DNA of 64,000 nt. Origin: Paramacrobiotus metropolitanus (lineage: Eukaryota > Tardigrada > Eutardigrada > Parachela > Macrobiotidae). Of this stretch, positions 15,128 through 27,300 are shown in pieces. The notes under the pieces are model-generated. The model searched no databases. It worked only from the letters and a program-made list of their open reading frames with translations, and was not told the origin of the DNA. The translations under genes and the position numbers were made by a program. The stretch spans positions 930,001-994,000 of the forward strand of contig NW_026570231.1 in the NCBI RefSeq assembly GCF_019649055.1, written 5' to 3'. Within the stretch, counting starts at the first letter, position 1; each line of letters opens with the position of its first letter.

Positions 15128-15472
15128 TTGCAAAGCATATATGGACGATACAACAAATCACTGTGGAAATATTTAGTAGCCAATCGACTGCTGGTAGCAA
15201 ATTTTGATCCGATGACTATCCATTCTCACGGGAAGAACAATGGCAGTTCCGGTTATTCTATTTTTATAGATGACTTTTGTCACGTTATTAATGTTAGAAA
15301 TTTATTTAGGGACTGCAAATATGATGGGCACAACGTAATGGTGTTTCGTGAACCGTACCCGGCATATATTTCTCTTTACTCGTGCTACATACAATACAAA
15401 GATCTGTACAATATTATACCGGGAAATCATATACAGATACATGAGATTTTAGCTCTTTCTCGCAACAGTTAA
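15128..15472 (+). CDS. Weak hypothetical ORF or exon
   Basis: This open frame of 114 codons has a protein-like composition, but it begins right after a stop codon and opens with TTG rather than ATG. A possible splice acceptor (CTTGCAG) lies upstream near 15110. I recognise no domain. It may be an internal exon of an undetected gene or a chance frame. Confidence 0.15.
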   Translation: MQSIYGRYNKSLWKYLVANRLLVANFDPMTIHSHGKNNGSSGYSIFIDDFCHVINVRNLFRDCKYDGHNVMVFREPYPAYISLYSCYIQYKDLYNIIPGNHIQIHEILALSRNS

Positions 15473-18400
15473 CATATGCAAACTTGCTAATTACTTAAAG
15501 TTAATATGGTTCATATTACACAGATAATTAATACAGCCAATTTTTAACAAAACTTTTTGTGACAGGCCTTCGGATATAAAATATTGGGTTGTCAAAGCAT
15601 CAAAAAAATAATATTGTATTCTGACTTTGATAATTAAGTTTTTTAGTAAGTAGAGGCAGTCGTCGAAATCAGATTTATGTTTAGACCTGTTTTTGAAGTG
15701 TAATTGGTAAATAACTTCTAAGGTACCCGGTAAGTGTTGTAGCTAAAAATACTGGAACAGTGTAAAAAATTGTGATTTGTGTTTGATTCTCCAAAAATAT
15801 TTTTTGACGGGGACACGATTTCCAGCTTTAAACTATGAGCATTTATCACACGCGCAGTCAACTGATCAGCAAGTGGGCAGTGCCGTTCGCATTGATAAAT
15901 AAGCCAGTATCACCACGCAGTTCAAGCCGGAAAAGGGTAACACCGAATGTCCGTTGGAGAAATCCATTTCCTGTCATTGACGCCTCCATATCCGTTTCTC
16001 ATAGGATAAAATAGGATCCTGTTCCACATTTAATGACCAGCATGCTCGTTTCTCGCAAAAGGGAACAATAACGGCACCCAGCTACCAGTGTTGGCCCCCA
16101 CATATCCCGCGCTGTTGATTGTTTAGGGCTTTTAGTCGACCGAGGCTTTTAGCTGGCGCTGGCCGATGTATTGACGCTGGGAGAAATCAATTTTTTCCTA
16201 TTAAATACGCTGAGGTCCAGTTTCTGGATTAAAACACCCATGGGATAAGACACTCTTCAGCAATTGTCCTTTTAATTAACCTTTTCCATTTCTAAACGGG
16301 TTCGGATTACAAATCCATGACCAGAATTCTGCGCTGGATCTGTTGAAATATCATAATCCCTTTACTGGTGATTTATACCACGCTTCCAGCCCACATAATG
16401 CTTCTTGGAGCAAAGTGTTTATAGCGTTCAAATCCCGCTGCTGACAGATATCAGATTATTACGCCCATGTTCACCGTTTTTGTTAACACATGTATAGCAA
16501 TGTAGCTGCCCATGTAATATACGTAGGAACACACAGCATGAACTCAGCGGAATGGTTTTTATCAACTTTATGCAACTGAATTACGCACCTGGCCTTACAA
16601 CGTTTCCGCAATAATTCCACCTATGATTTTTCGACAATCTTAACTTTGAAATTGCACAATTTGTCAAACACGAACTGCAATCTCTATATATCATCAATTC
16701 AATAAAAAAATTGAGTTATGACATGCGTGCAGAAGCTGCTAACGCTTGCTTATGAACTCATTTTTGTTTCAAATTTTTCATTAAAACGTTTCACAGAAGG
16801 ACGACATTTGTACGGGAGACCTTATTAAAGCCAGTACGCTTAACTATTCAATCATCCTCTGGCTCTGGATACAGACTTTCCGTATATTTAAGGACGAGCT
16901 CGTATTCTGTTCTTATTTCAGTCTGCTCTCTGCAATTTCATATGGTTGAACAGCCAGGCATAACTAATCAGCTGCACTGGTCACCTGGCGGACATCACCG
17001 TTTCCGCGGCCGCAACCGCAGGAATGAATAGAACGGTTACGGCAGGTGTCCTATCTTAAACTTCCATCTACTACGAAATTAAATGAGGCAGAACGAACTA
17101 TATATGATTAGTGCATATGCGCGATCGAAAATCTGTAAAGCGTGAAAAGTGAACACTGCCACCGCATCAGCTCTTGTCAAAATTAATTTCACTGAAAATG
17201 TGTGATCTCAGCATATACTCCGGCCGCAATATTGAGTTTTGTAAGGCCAAATGTGATGCAGCTTAACTAATGTATAAACGACATATATTAACATGATGGG
17301 TTATAGTTAAATCATTATGGAAAAACACCTTATTTCAGAATTCAGCCAAGCTGAGGCCGGATATTATAGTAACCACCCTAAATTGTCCACCACATTCATA
17401 ACTCACGAAATTTTTTCTTGCCATGAAAAGATCAGGCACGATTAATCTTTACGATCTTTGTTGAATTTCCGGTAGCATTGTTCCAACTTTCACTAAAATC
17501 GTCAGAAACCGCAATGGTTAATAGCTTACCATCTGGGCAAGTTTAATAGTTCTCTCATGAAGTTTACAAAAAGAGAACTATTTTGCGTCGATTTCAGACT
17601 GCTGTTACGTCAAGTGCTCCTCATGGTCAGTTTAAATTCTCGTGGCACTACTAACACCATACTTTACAAGAGCAAGCGTGATGAATCAAAACTTACATTA
17701 CTTCTGCATTCTTTGATCTTGTTCTGTCGACAGTTCAGGGACTGCAAAACTTCGAATTTCGATGAATATTGTACTGCCGTACTGACCGTATGACGATCTC
17801 CCAAATTTCTATCGTGCTGCCATCTGGCGATGCTATTATTGATCGTCAATTTTTGTACGTCTGCATGGCGCATACTGTACAAGCACACAATTTTATTATG
17901 TACTTACTTTAAGACTTAAGTATGTATTTACTTCTGCTTATCGAAGCGATACGCGTTATTACGCGTTATAAGAAAACTAGTGTTTTAGAAACCTTTGACG
18001 GCTACCTGGAACTTATTCTTGTTTTCCTAGACCAAGATTTGAAAGCTAAGCGAAATAAAACACTGCAAGCTCTACATAGAATTAAAGTATGTCTCAGTCA
18101 GTATATTTTTATCAGCTTCAACAGAAATTTCTTCCAAATCGAAAGCTGAAACAAGTGAAAACGATGATGTCCAAACAGTGAGTTTTGTAGTATTTAATCA
18201 TGACAAAGTTAGATAATCTCAGCAAATATCCAAAGATTCCAAAGAGGGAAAATATATAAAAATTACACTCGGAATGAATAATTGAATAGATCTATAACAG
18301 AATTGCGGTAAATCGGTGTCCCTCACAGGTCAATAAGAGGTGTCCCTTGCTAAGAGCTAAACTGTGAATATAGATATACCTAGCCATACCTATGCAGTTT

Positions 18401-19225
18401 TTCAGCGGGCTGTTGTTAATTGTAGAATCCACAGGCCTTAAATCACACGTCAAAATGTAGCTACCATGCAAGTGCATGAAGTGGGAGATCAGGCCAGGAC
18501 CCGTTCCAGTATAAATTGCCAAGTTTTCCTAATCCCGTGTAAGTGGTCAGCCAAATCGGAAGACAAAAACACGCATGCGGCATATAATAAATTCAAAGAT
18601 GCACAACCAAACGGCCAACTGTTTTTTAACCGGTAAGTGCGGATTGTGATACTGATGCGTAAGACAGCTATCGCGTACTTTATCTTAATACCAAAAGAAA
18701 ATTTAAGTTTCCTCTACATACTGAAAATGCATCTACACTAAAATCGACACCTCACAAAAGTGTAACTCGAATTGTAATGGCTATGTCATGATATGACAAA
18801 CTTTATTCAAGTGATACATGACCAAACCATGCAATACTAAATGATCAGTGCGCGCGTCCACATCTATTCACAACAAAACTATCCCATATGCAAGCTGAAG
18901 GCTACTGTGGAAAGTAGACTTATATCAATGAATGGATAGAGCAATAAATTGCAGTTTGGTATTCAATTCAACAAACCCCGTAATTTTGAAGCGCGAAGCA
19001 TTGTTTTGACAATAATACAAGCATGCTGTGTCCTTCATGAATGCTCGACTTGAAGCATTGATGTTTATCCCTCTTTGACTATGAGAGAAAAGGTTTGCAC
19101 GACAACGAAAGTAAAAGAGAAGCTTATAGTGCCACGAATCAGTCCCCAATTGTCCTTTAACTACTGCCGCTGAATTCATGAAAAAATCCTAAGGATGGCT
19201 TAAATTTCGCATTAATTTTTCTCTG

Positions 19226-20070
19226 TTATTCAACGGCTTGAAAGAAAGTCTCAAAGGGGCGGTACTCCGTCTTTGTGCGACGAGATGTCGGGTCGGTAGT
19301 TAAAATTTTCTTCCACACATTATTATCGTGGCTGTGTAATGCATCGCCAACTGCCTGGATACGTTCGTCTTGTTGGGAAAGTTGAAACTGCTTTTTACTT
19401 GAGAAATTTATTACACCCTTGCGTACATCCGATACATGCAGTTTAAGGTTTTCCGAAGATCTGTTGCGCATCTGCGTATCTTGAAACCGATGGGCTGCAC
19501 ATCCCCTTATCATTAGAAGCAACAGCGTGTATGTACAGAGTACATTGTACAATAAAGTGAGCCGGTAGCCATCAAAACTTACATACAGATACTTTTTAAT
19601 ACCTACACAGAATATGGCAATTCCCTTTAAATATTTGAAGAAATTGAAATTCCTGTTTCTTCAAAAGAAACAGAAATTTATAATTTCGTTGTCGTGCAAA
19701 CCTTGGAAATTGTTGGGAACGCTAAAAGAACTGGCGTAATGCGACGATGTACTCTATCATAATAAAACAACATTAATGTACTGTACAAACCGTGAAAGCA
19801 TTACGCATACTTCGAAGTATCTATATATCGTACTTACTTTTGTTGCAATTTTAGTTTATTTGAAATGTTAGCGAGTTCGTTTTTATTCTGATTACGTACG
19901 GTACATCGAATCGTTGAACAGTAGTTGTTGTCCTTGCTACCAATCTTATCAAATTCAAACTCCCTCTTTACAGCCATGCAAAAATCCCGGACCATAATGC
20001 AATATTCGATCGGAGCTTTAAATCTTTTAGATGCTTGGTAGCTTATCGCAATCAGTAATTTCATTGACAT
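19226..20070 (-). CDS. Possible two-exon hypothetical gene
   Basis: Two protein-like frames lie in tandem on the minus strand. The first starts at a true ATG at 20070, runs 77 codons and meets a strong donor (GTAAGT) at about 19837; it carries four cysteines and a short hydrophobic start. The second stays open from about 19590 to the stop at 19226 (about 120 codons) and has a hydrophobic segment followed by a polar, charged tail. I could not find a phase-compatible acceptor joining them, so the model is incomplete. A 21-bp inverted repeat (19090-19110 and 19684-19704) brackets the second frame. The function is unknown and this may not be a gene. Confidence 0.22.
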
Positions 20071-20324
20071 TGAAGGGGAAAGAACAAACGATTAGGTGGA
20101 AGTGCTGAAAAACATACAGGCGACGCACGTGCACACTATGATAACACGATATAATGCTTATACCGATAATCGATTCGAAGGCTCCTCAAAAATTCCTTTA
20201 AACTGATAGAATACAATACAGTAATCGGTGGTTTAAAAACAAGAAATTTGAGAAATTACGTAGGGATAGCAAAATCTGATAAAGCAAGCGGTGTGAAGTT
20301 CGAGCTTATCGCATGATAGTGCAT

Positions 20325-20331
20325 ATATATA
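20325..20331 (+). promoter_or_regulatory. TATA-like element upstream of GM2A-like gene
   Basis: TATATATA followed by a G/C-rich flank lies about 80 bp upstream of the ATG at 20408. The position suits a core promoter for the GM2A-like gene with a short 5' UTR. Confidence 0.45.
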
Positions 20332-20407
20332 GCCCCGCATGTCCGATTTTGTTTTGCACTCCTTTCATTTCAAATCTTAGAATTTAAGTAAAGTTACAGA
20401 ACCAAGC

Positions 20408-21795
20408 ATGGCAAAGCTTGCAGTAGTTTTTTTCGTTATGGCGGTTACGGCCACATTTTCCGACGCAGCGTCCCTCCTTAAACCCAACGGCAAATTTAAT
20501 GCCGCCGCATTCTTACAGCATATTCTTCCGGCAGGGACTCGTGTGGTAAGTGATAGGTCAACAAATTCTATGTTTCTGTAAGTGCAGTAGCTTTTATTCA
20601 AGCGTATTTTGTTTTAAAGCGTATGAAAAGCTCGCACGTAAATAAACGTGTCCATAAATTTAGACAATTCCCTTATCTGCGCTTGGATACAGAGTGAAAG
20701 ATTTGGCATGGTCACGCTGCGGAAATATTGTAAACGACCGCATCATCCTCCACGGTCTATCGTTCGATGACAGTACGCCAACTTTTGTGCGCTACATAAA
20801 CTCTTTAAAAAAATTGAACTTGACAAAATGCCAAAATATTTACGAACATTTTAAATGCAGTCTTTTTGTAAGTGCTATTGTAGTCGGTACATAAATACCC
20901 CCGTGCTAAATTACATAATAACGTACGTACATTATCAAAGTTTTATTTTACAGACTTGGCGGTCACGGCTCAAGCAGAAATGCTCGATGATATTGTGGCT
21001 CCATTGGGGGTAAGGTCGATCATGATCTCTTTTACTAGATGTAGCAGTCACTCAGACTCGAAACATATATTATAAAAATTGTTGTACGGCATTTTTGCAG
21101 TTGGATCTTGAAATTCAAAAACGCGTTCTGTTCTGGATAAAGATTCCCTGTCTGTTGGGAAAGTTTGGTAGTTGCCTGTATCCCGATATCTGCGCCAAAA
21201 TGGCTGAATCCGAAACCTTGACCGGTGATCTACTTGCTCATGGTCTTCCTCCCGGATGCCCATTCCCAGCGGTAAATATGGTTTTCTCTTCCGTGATTTT
21301 GTAGTCATAACTTGAAGTTAAATTAGTGCCCTCAAGCTCGTGCTTGTTGTTTGTTGCGTTTAGCAAAGTACCCATTACTTGAAGCCGAACGACGTAAAAC
21401 ATACTTCACTTTTGACAAGTGAAAAATAAACATATTTTGATAATATAGTACGTACGTAATAGGCTGTTGAAAATAAGCCTTATTTCTACAGGGAACGCAC
21501 GAAATGAACAACTTCGTCATGCGCATGAATATAGAAGGCGAAACTCCGAACATTCCGTCATTCATCGGAGCAGGTGCGTCAAATTAAAAATTTATTTTTT
21601 TAAAATTATAGTTAATGTTTTGTGTTCTTCCCTTAAACTGTTACTGTTTTCAAATACCGTGTTCGGTGTTGCTTAAATATTATGCCCTACTACATGGTTC
21701 GTTTTGCAGGTGCTTACAAAGTAAAGGTCATCCTCCTGCAACAAGAACAATCGGTTGCCTGCATTAATGCATCGTTTGATCTGGAAGATGTTTAA
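20408..21795 (+). CDS. GM2-activator-like ML-domain lipid-binding protein
   Basis: This predicts a secreted or lysosomal lipid-transfer protein of about 220 aa, like the ganglioside GM2 activator that presents glycolipids to hexosaminidase. Exons: 20408-20545, 20664-20786, a possible 7-nt micro-exon 20861-20867, 20954-21009, 21101-21271, 21492-21573, 21710-21795. Residues 1-20 form a signal peptide ending near FSDAAS. Family landmarks in order are WSRCGN, the DDIVAPLG strand, WIKIPC, GSCLYPDIC, HGLPPGCPF and the C-terminal VACINASF, all co-linear with human GM2A. Six of the eight expected mature cysteines are present. The two missing ones correspond to one disulfide pair in the human protein, so the loss is coherent. 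The junction after DDSTPTF is uncertain: a direct splice from AC|AGTACGC would give a shorter loop. The family call is firm; the ligand is unknown. Confidence 0.85.
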
Positions 21796-21918
21796 TGCGA
21801 TCGAAACGTGAAACTGGAGAACTACGTTATTTATTAGCCGAATCACGTCGAACTTCTGACCGAGAGAAAAGACTACTTGAAATCTCATGTGCATCTTGCT
21901 TCTTTACTGATATTTTAC

Positions 21919-21924
21919 AATAAA
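21919..21924 (+). terminator. Polyadenylation signal of GM2A-like gene
   Basis: AATAAA lies about 125 bp downstream of the stop codon at 21793-21795, a normal position for a 3' end. Confidence 0.55.
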
Positions 21925-23061
21925 AATATCTGAAACGATACTTGACTGGTTGCTGATCTCTTACTCTGTTATTCGAAGGCTGACTTGTGAGTGCAGCTCC
22001 CTTCATGATATAAAGTCAACGACAAACCGCTGTCAGATTCCTGAAAGTAAATTTTAGTATTACTCGCACTGGTTTGAGAGTCGGAACCTCCACTAACTGT
22101 ACTCGTACAGTCTGTACTCAAGCCATGAAAAAATTGATTAGGTAAAAAGAATAGCAAGAAAACATTTGGCAAAATCTGAACGCCAATTGCTCAAACTTTT
22201 TTATTTAACGCACTACGCATGTGCTGGTGAACGATGTGCTAGATACCTGTTTCATACATTTTTTTAGTTAGCTGGGTTCCGCTAACCCCTTGTTAAATCC
22301 GGTTGATCCCGATGGCCGGTTACAACATTATTTTTTTAACACTCGTTGAAACATTTTTGGTATGTTCTGGAATTTTTTTTTCAAAAAGCCCATCGGACAT
22401 GGTTTAATACGCGGTCATAGAATTTGTTAGGACAAACCTACTCGTATACCTAGTAAGTAAATAAACCTTTTTTTTTATTCTGCGCTCGTAAGTCGTACGA
22501 ACGTAATTTAATTGCAATTACAATTTATATCGCAAGTTCTCAAACTTTATTGAGTTCCATCTGCTGCTATGCGGCAAAAAATCCCCTACTAGGGAAAAAG
22601 GCACGATTTCAAAACGTTGACAACATTCCCTTTACTTAGGTTTGTAATAGCCTTGTACACTTACTTATTTCTGTTTTATTTTAAAACAGACGTTTTTGTT
22701 TCCGGCGTAACTTTAATTACTGCAGACGTATCTACAGCTCCTTGCGGGCCGGCAGTTTGTCGACATCATTGCGCAAAGCCTTCACAGAATTTCGCCGTCC
22801 AGTCTCCAGCTTTGGGTTTCGGTCGTCGTGGTACTTACTATTACTTGTCTCAGAATGTTTGGAATTGATTAGTTCTGGATCTCGATCTACCTATCTGATT
22901 TGCATTAGCACGAATACAAAACGAAATGTTTTCTTCTGAGTAGCTTCCTTTGTTTGTGGAACTCCCACATATGAATCGCTGCAAGCCTTCGACCTGTCCG
23001 CCGCTGTAGGATCCATCATTTCACTCTTTTGATCTTACATTTAGAAACGCAGGACACAGAA
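21925..23061. other. Intergenic region, GM2A-like to DDX56
   Basis: About 1.1 kb of AT-rich spacer has runs of T near 22260-22480 and no credible exon. The end nearest 23061 should contain the DDX56 promoter; no TATA box is obvious. Confidence 0.6.
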
Positions 23062-25817
23062 ATGGATGATTCTGTATCCCCCGCTGCATTCGCTGATATG
23101 GGTTTGGATGAGCGTATTTTAAAGGTTATTGAAAAACTCCGTAGGACCATTATGAGGGACTTGTTGTGATTTCTGGGGTTTGTTTTCAGGCCATTGCCGA
23201 TTTGGGATGGAAGGAGCCAACTTTGATTCAGGAGCGGGCGATCCCTCTGGCTCTCGATGGCAAAGATATTGTGGCGAGAGCACGCACGGGGTCAGGAAAG
23301 ACTGCTGCTTTCCTTATTCCCATTATACAAAAAATCTTACTACGAAAATCCGATTTGGATCAGAAAGCATGTTGTCGCGCTCTCGTCGTCGTTCCTTCTA
23401 AAGAGCTCGCCAAACAGGCTTACAAGAACCTCCTGGTTAGTGGGTTGAAACTTGAAACTACGCGGTCTTTTTTCTGATGAAATCTATGGTTTTTATTGCA
23501 GGAGTTGACTGCTGTGTGCTCGACACAAGTAAGATGCGTGGATTTGTCAAACCAGGCTGATCTTGCAGCTGAAAAGTAAGTTACACAAATAATTGAGGTT
23601 TAAGACTAAATAGTTTGCAAGGCTTTGACTGTAACTGTACTAGCATCTGGTTTGCTTTTCTTTGTGAAGATTTTCCTTTTCAGAGTATTTCTGCGTTGCA
23701 TTTATCCATTTATATTACGTTTGCTTTTGATGGCTATTTCCTGTTAACTTGTTTATATTGGTTGACGTAAAGAGTCTAGTTTGTTGTTTAATTAAATACT
23801 GTACGTGAAAATTGTGTCCGCAGGTTTTTGGTAAAGCACATTCATGTAGTAAAAAGCTGTTTAATAAAATAAAGGATTTGTGTGCACTGTTATCATTGTA
23901 TTCTAGACCGCTCTTAAAGGAAAATCCGGATGTCGTCATCGGTACCCCTAGCAAAATTTTTGCCCACTTACAAAGTAGAAGTTTGACACCGAAGCAGAAG
24001 CTGGAATTCATCGTTTTTGACGAAGCCGATCTTTTGTTTTCATTCGGCTACGAAAGGGATATTCAGAATATTAAACCGTATTTGCCAGAGATGTGTCAAA
24101 CTTTTCTGACATCAGCAACATTGTCCGAGGATATTGTCAGATTAAAGAAATTGTTTTTACATAATCCCGTGAGTGAGCATGTCCATTTCGCACTGATATT
24201 GATGCAAAAGTATCTTCCCTCTTAGGTGACGCTGAAACTGGAAGAAAGTCGCCTCCCAGAAGCTGATCAGTTAACGCAATACCACATTCAGTGCGATGCC
24301 ACCGAGAAGTTTGTCCTGCTGTATGCGATGCTTAAGCTGAATCTCATCCAGGGGAAAACCATCGTTTTCGTCAACAGTGTGGAGCGTTGCTATAGGGTCA
24401 AATTGTTTTTGGAACAGTTTGGCATTAAAGCTTGTATTCTGAATTCAGAACTGCCGGTAAATTCAAGGCAAGTGTGTTATCTTTGGAAATAACGATGGTA
24501 CATCGATATAACGCCGTGGAGTATGTTCTCTTTAGGTGCCACATTGTGCAGCAGTTCAACGATAATGTGTACGACATCCTCGTCGCGAGTGACGAGATCA
24601 ATCTGAAACCAGCTGCGGCAAAAGGGAAGAATAAGCGAAAATCTGACAAAGAGTATGGAGTGTCCCGTGGCGTCGACTTCCAGAACGTATCCAATGTGAT
24701 AAACTTTGATTTCCCTCTGAATGTTGATGCTTATGTGCACCGTGTGGGAAGGTTTGTACATCTGTAAATCTTGAAGCAATTGTGGAGCGACTAGTCAAGG
24801 CATGAAAACCACTATATTTTTTTATTCCGACATTTAGAACTGCACGAGGCCAGAACCAGGGCACTGCGCTTTCCTTTGTATTGCCCATGGAATTACCTCT
24901 CCTTGAGGAAGTTGATCGGCTACTTTCTGAAGCGCTGGATAGTGGCGGTGGAGTACCTACGGAAGCAGCATCTGTATTTAAGCCTTATCAGTTTCGAATG
25001 GATCAGATCGAGGGTTTCCGATACCGTGCAGAGGTACGTACCGTATTTTGTGTCAGCTTTTGTTGTGTTTATTGTTTTATCTCATGTTAGCTCAGCACGG
25101 ATGAAATATAGGCCAATGAAGATAATAAAAAACCCTTGTTTTACTAATTTGTTGACTTTAACACTACTGTGAACACTTTAAACAAGCAACCTGGTTGACT
25201 ATTTTTGAGTTACCCATAAGTACAGGAGTTTGCTTTTGTTATATGCTGACTGTTAGTGTCCATTGTCAATGGTTTTCTGAGTGACCACTGGACTAATTTT
25301 ATGAGAATTTCTGATGCGATAACCTAATTAATCCACGATGTTATCGTAATTAAACTGATTCTTATTATTCAGGATGCCATGCGAGCTGTTACCAAAGTAG
25401 CTGTGCGGGAAGCTCGGATTAAGGAAATTCGTCAGGAAATGCTAAACTCGCAGAAGCTGAAAACATATTTCACAGACAATCCGCGAGATTTACAAGTTCT
25501 CCGGCATGATAAAACTCTTCATACAGTCCGTGTTCAGCCACATTTAAAGCATGTACCGGATTATTTGGTGCCACCAGTGCTGCGACCAGTTGTGAAAAGC
25601 AGATCAGACACGCCGAAAACCAGCAGCACGAAGAAGGTTCATCCTAGCAAGGGAGCATTTCGCAATCGAGTAAGTATTTTTGCGCAAAATGCACCTGGCA
25701 TAGTTCTTTCACTGGGTTTGTTGAATTCTGTTTTTGCAGAAACGAAAAGCAGATCCTTTAAAAAGTTTTGAATTTGGCGGACTAGCGGAAATGGTAAAAA
25801 AGAGACGTCACAAGTGA
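23062..25817 (+). CDS. DDX56: ATP-dependent RNA helicase DDX56/Dbp9
   Basis: This nucleolar DEAD-box RNA helicase acts in large ribosomal subunit assembly. Nine exons give 557 aa, close to human DDX56 (547): 23062-23124, 23190-23435, 23502-23575, 23907-24168, 24226-24467, 24536-24751, 24838-25033, 25373-25669, 25740-25817. All phases agree. Visible motifs are the Q-motif region (FADMGLD then PTLIQE), motif I ARTGSGKT at residues 52-59, GTPSK at 140-144, DEAD at 166-169, SAT at 197-199, KTIVFVNS, and HRVGRTARG near 364-372. The C-terminal half carries Dbp9/DDX56 hallmarks ([42 protein letters not shown]) and ends in a basic tail. Exon 5 ends at a GC donor (AAG|GCAAGT), giving a GC-AG intron. 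The gene ends 93 bp from the 3' end of the convergent minus-strand gene. Confidence 0.95.
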
Positions 25818-25910
25818 ATAGTTTTATTTTGCTATTGTAAGCGAGAGATGACAACATTTTTTTTGGGTAAAGTTTCTGTGTTTTCGCGTCCGTGATTATA
25901 AAACAAACAT

Positions 25911-27300
25911 TTAACTGCGCATAAATTCACGCAAGTCAGTGCGCTGTTCGAAGTCAGTCATTCTTAAACGTTTAACTGCTCTAACGCTACATGAACATCC
26001 GCTGCCGAGCCGTACGCAGGACCACCCTGACGCCGCAGGACCCATCGCAGCCAAAACGACGAATTGCTGATACTTCTGCACGCAAGTTGCTCCTTTGTAG
26101 GCAGCACCGCAACGGTCCTTGTAGTTTTGGGGTGGAGCGGTATCATTTCTGAAATCAAAATTAACAAGTCCCGGTTAACGAACAGCCATAATACAAAAAC
26201 TGCTTTTGCCATGAGCGATTTCAGTGTTTTGGCTACTGTCTCAGTCGACGTCAGTTCTTCAGTGTTAAACAACTCTTTACCCGTATTTGCACTTAATATT
26301 CCTCAGTGCGCGATATGGTTGCCAGTATCGCAGCTGAATTGGATCGGCTGTAAAGCACTCTTCCTGGGTGGTCCCCGGTGGGAGAATCTCCTCCACTTCT
26401 TCGCATAACGATACAACAGGCGTTTTATCTACTGGAAGGTTGGGTAGCATACCGGCGTCATCGTCATATCGCTCGGTTGTCGTTGTTACTGGAGGTCCAG
26501 CTGGTCTTGCTGCAAATGCCGCCGATGGTAGTTGTACCGCGCCAGGGATGGCCATAATACCGGGCGCGAACGGTGCACCGACACCGGCTGGGAAACCGGG
26601 TAGAGGCGGTAATCCGGATGCAGGAAATCCGGCTGGTTGCGGCGGAAGGTCAGGGAGGCCCGGAAAAGAAGGTAGGCCGGCTGGTTGAGAAGGCAGTACC
26701 GGTAGTTGGGCTACAGGCTGTGCATTCCATTGTCCAACAGATGCCGCGGGTCGAGGAGGAGGTAGCTGAGCAGGTTGCGGCAGGGCTGCAACTTTCGCTG
26801 CTGATGTGGTCGTTAGCATGGGAGTAGTCGGAGGCTCTGTTGGGAAGGTTTCGGTTCCATACGTACCACCTTCGGATAAAAACCTGAGCTTTATACTTCA
26901 TAGTTGCGCTAATACTTTTGTTAGTTTTACCATATTTTTAACTGATATTGCGAAATACGTTACGGTTGTTGCATTAACAGAGCGTACGCCGGTGGAACCT
27001 AACATCCAGCAATAGTAATCACAAAAATATTATAATCGTAATAATTATGTACGTTACAATACAAGTATATGTGTATTAATAAGTATAAACATTGCCTTTG
27101 TTATTGTTAGTCTCTTTCAAGCGTAAAAATTTTATTTTTTCTTACAGTATCATAATTAACTTGTTATCAGTTTTACTATTACGTATACGATATTTCTTAC
27201 CTTCCACTGTCGTCCTCCGGGGCGCGGTCCTTCTCTGTCCATCTGCATGCTGAAGCCCGCAAAGCAACAGTAACCGTAAAATAGAAAGTGTATTCTGCAT
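25911..27300 (-). CDS. Secreted spätzle-like cystine-knot protein A
   Basis: This predicts a secreted precursor of about 308 aa. Minus-strand exons are 27300-27201, 26869-26281 and 26148-25911. Residues 1-22 form a signal peptide (start MQNTLSILRLLLLCGL). Residues about 35-165 are a low-complexity Pro/Ala/Gly/Leu-rich region with PxGFP-like repeats and a short TTTTE-acidic link. The C-terminal part has eight cysteines: SLCEEV, EECF, IKCKYG, DRCG, ATCVQKYQQF, WSCV, and SGCSC. The ending CVQKY...C(x6)CxC matches the last part of the spätzle/neurotrophin-type knot and aligns with its neighbour at 27882-30020. If the family call holds, it would be an extracellular ligand for a Toll-type receptor. 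No clear furin site precedes the knot. The exon 2 acceptor (CCGAAG) is weak, and exon 1 is assigned by phase and signal peptide. Confidence 0.6.

Larger units (their letters stand above)
1..20407. other. Gene-poor AT-rich region
   Basis: No gene can be supported with confidence in this stretch. Open frames are short, mostly start at non-ATG codons and rarely have convincing splice sites. Local GC-richer islands lie near 5100-5400, 11000-12400 and 13600-13880 and could be regulatory or untranslated exons, but nothing in the sequence proves it. The positive content is listed separately: a TG repeat, a perfect palindrome, small direct repeats and a few weak ORFs. The GM2A-like gene starts immediately to the right. 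Confidence 0.6.

Noticed and set aside
17557-17793. ATG-initiated 78-codon frame with hydrophobic segment
   Set aside because: It overlaps an equally long antisense frame, and no splice or promoter context was seen.
26368-26827. Gly/Pro-rich plus-strand frames opposite spätzle-like gene A
   Set aside because: They are antisense shadows of the Pro/Ala/Gly-rich propeptide, whose repetitive GC-rich codons keep the other strand open.
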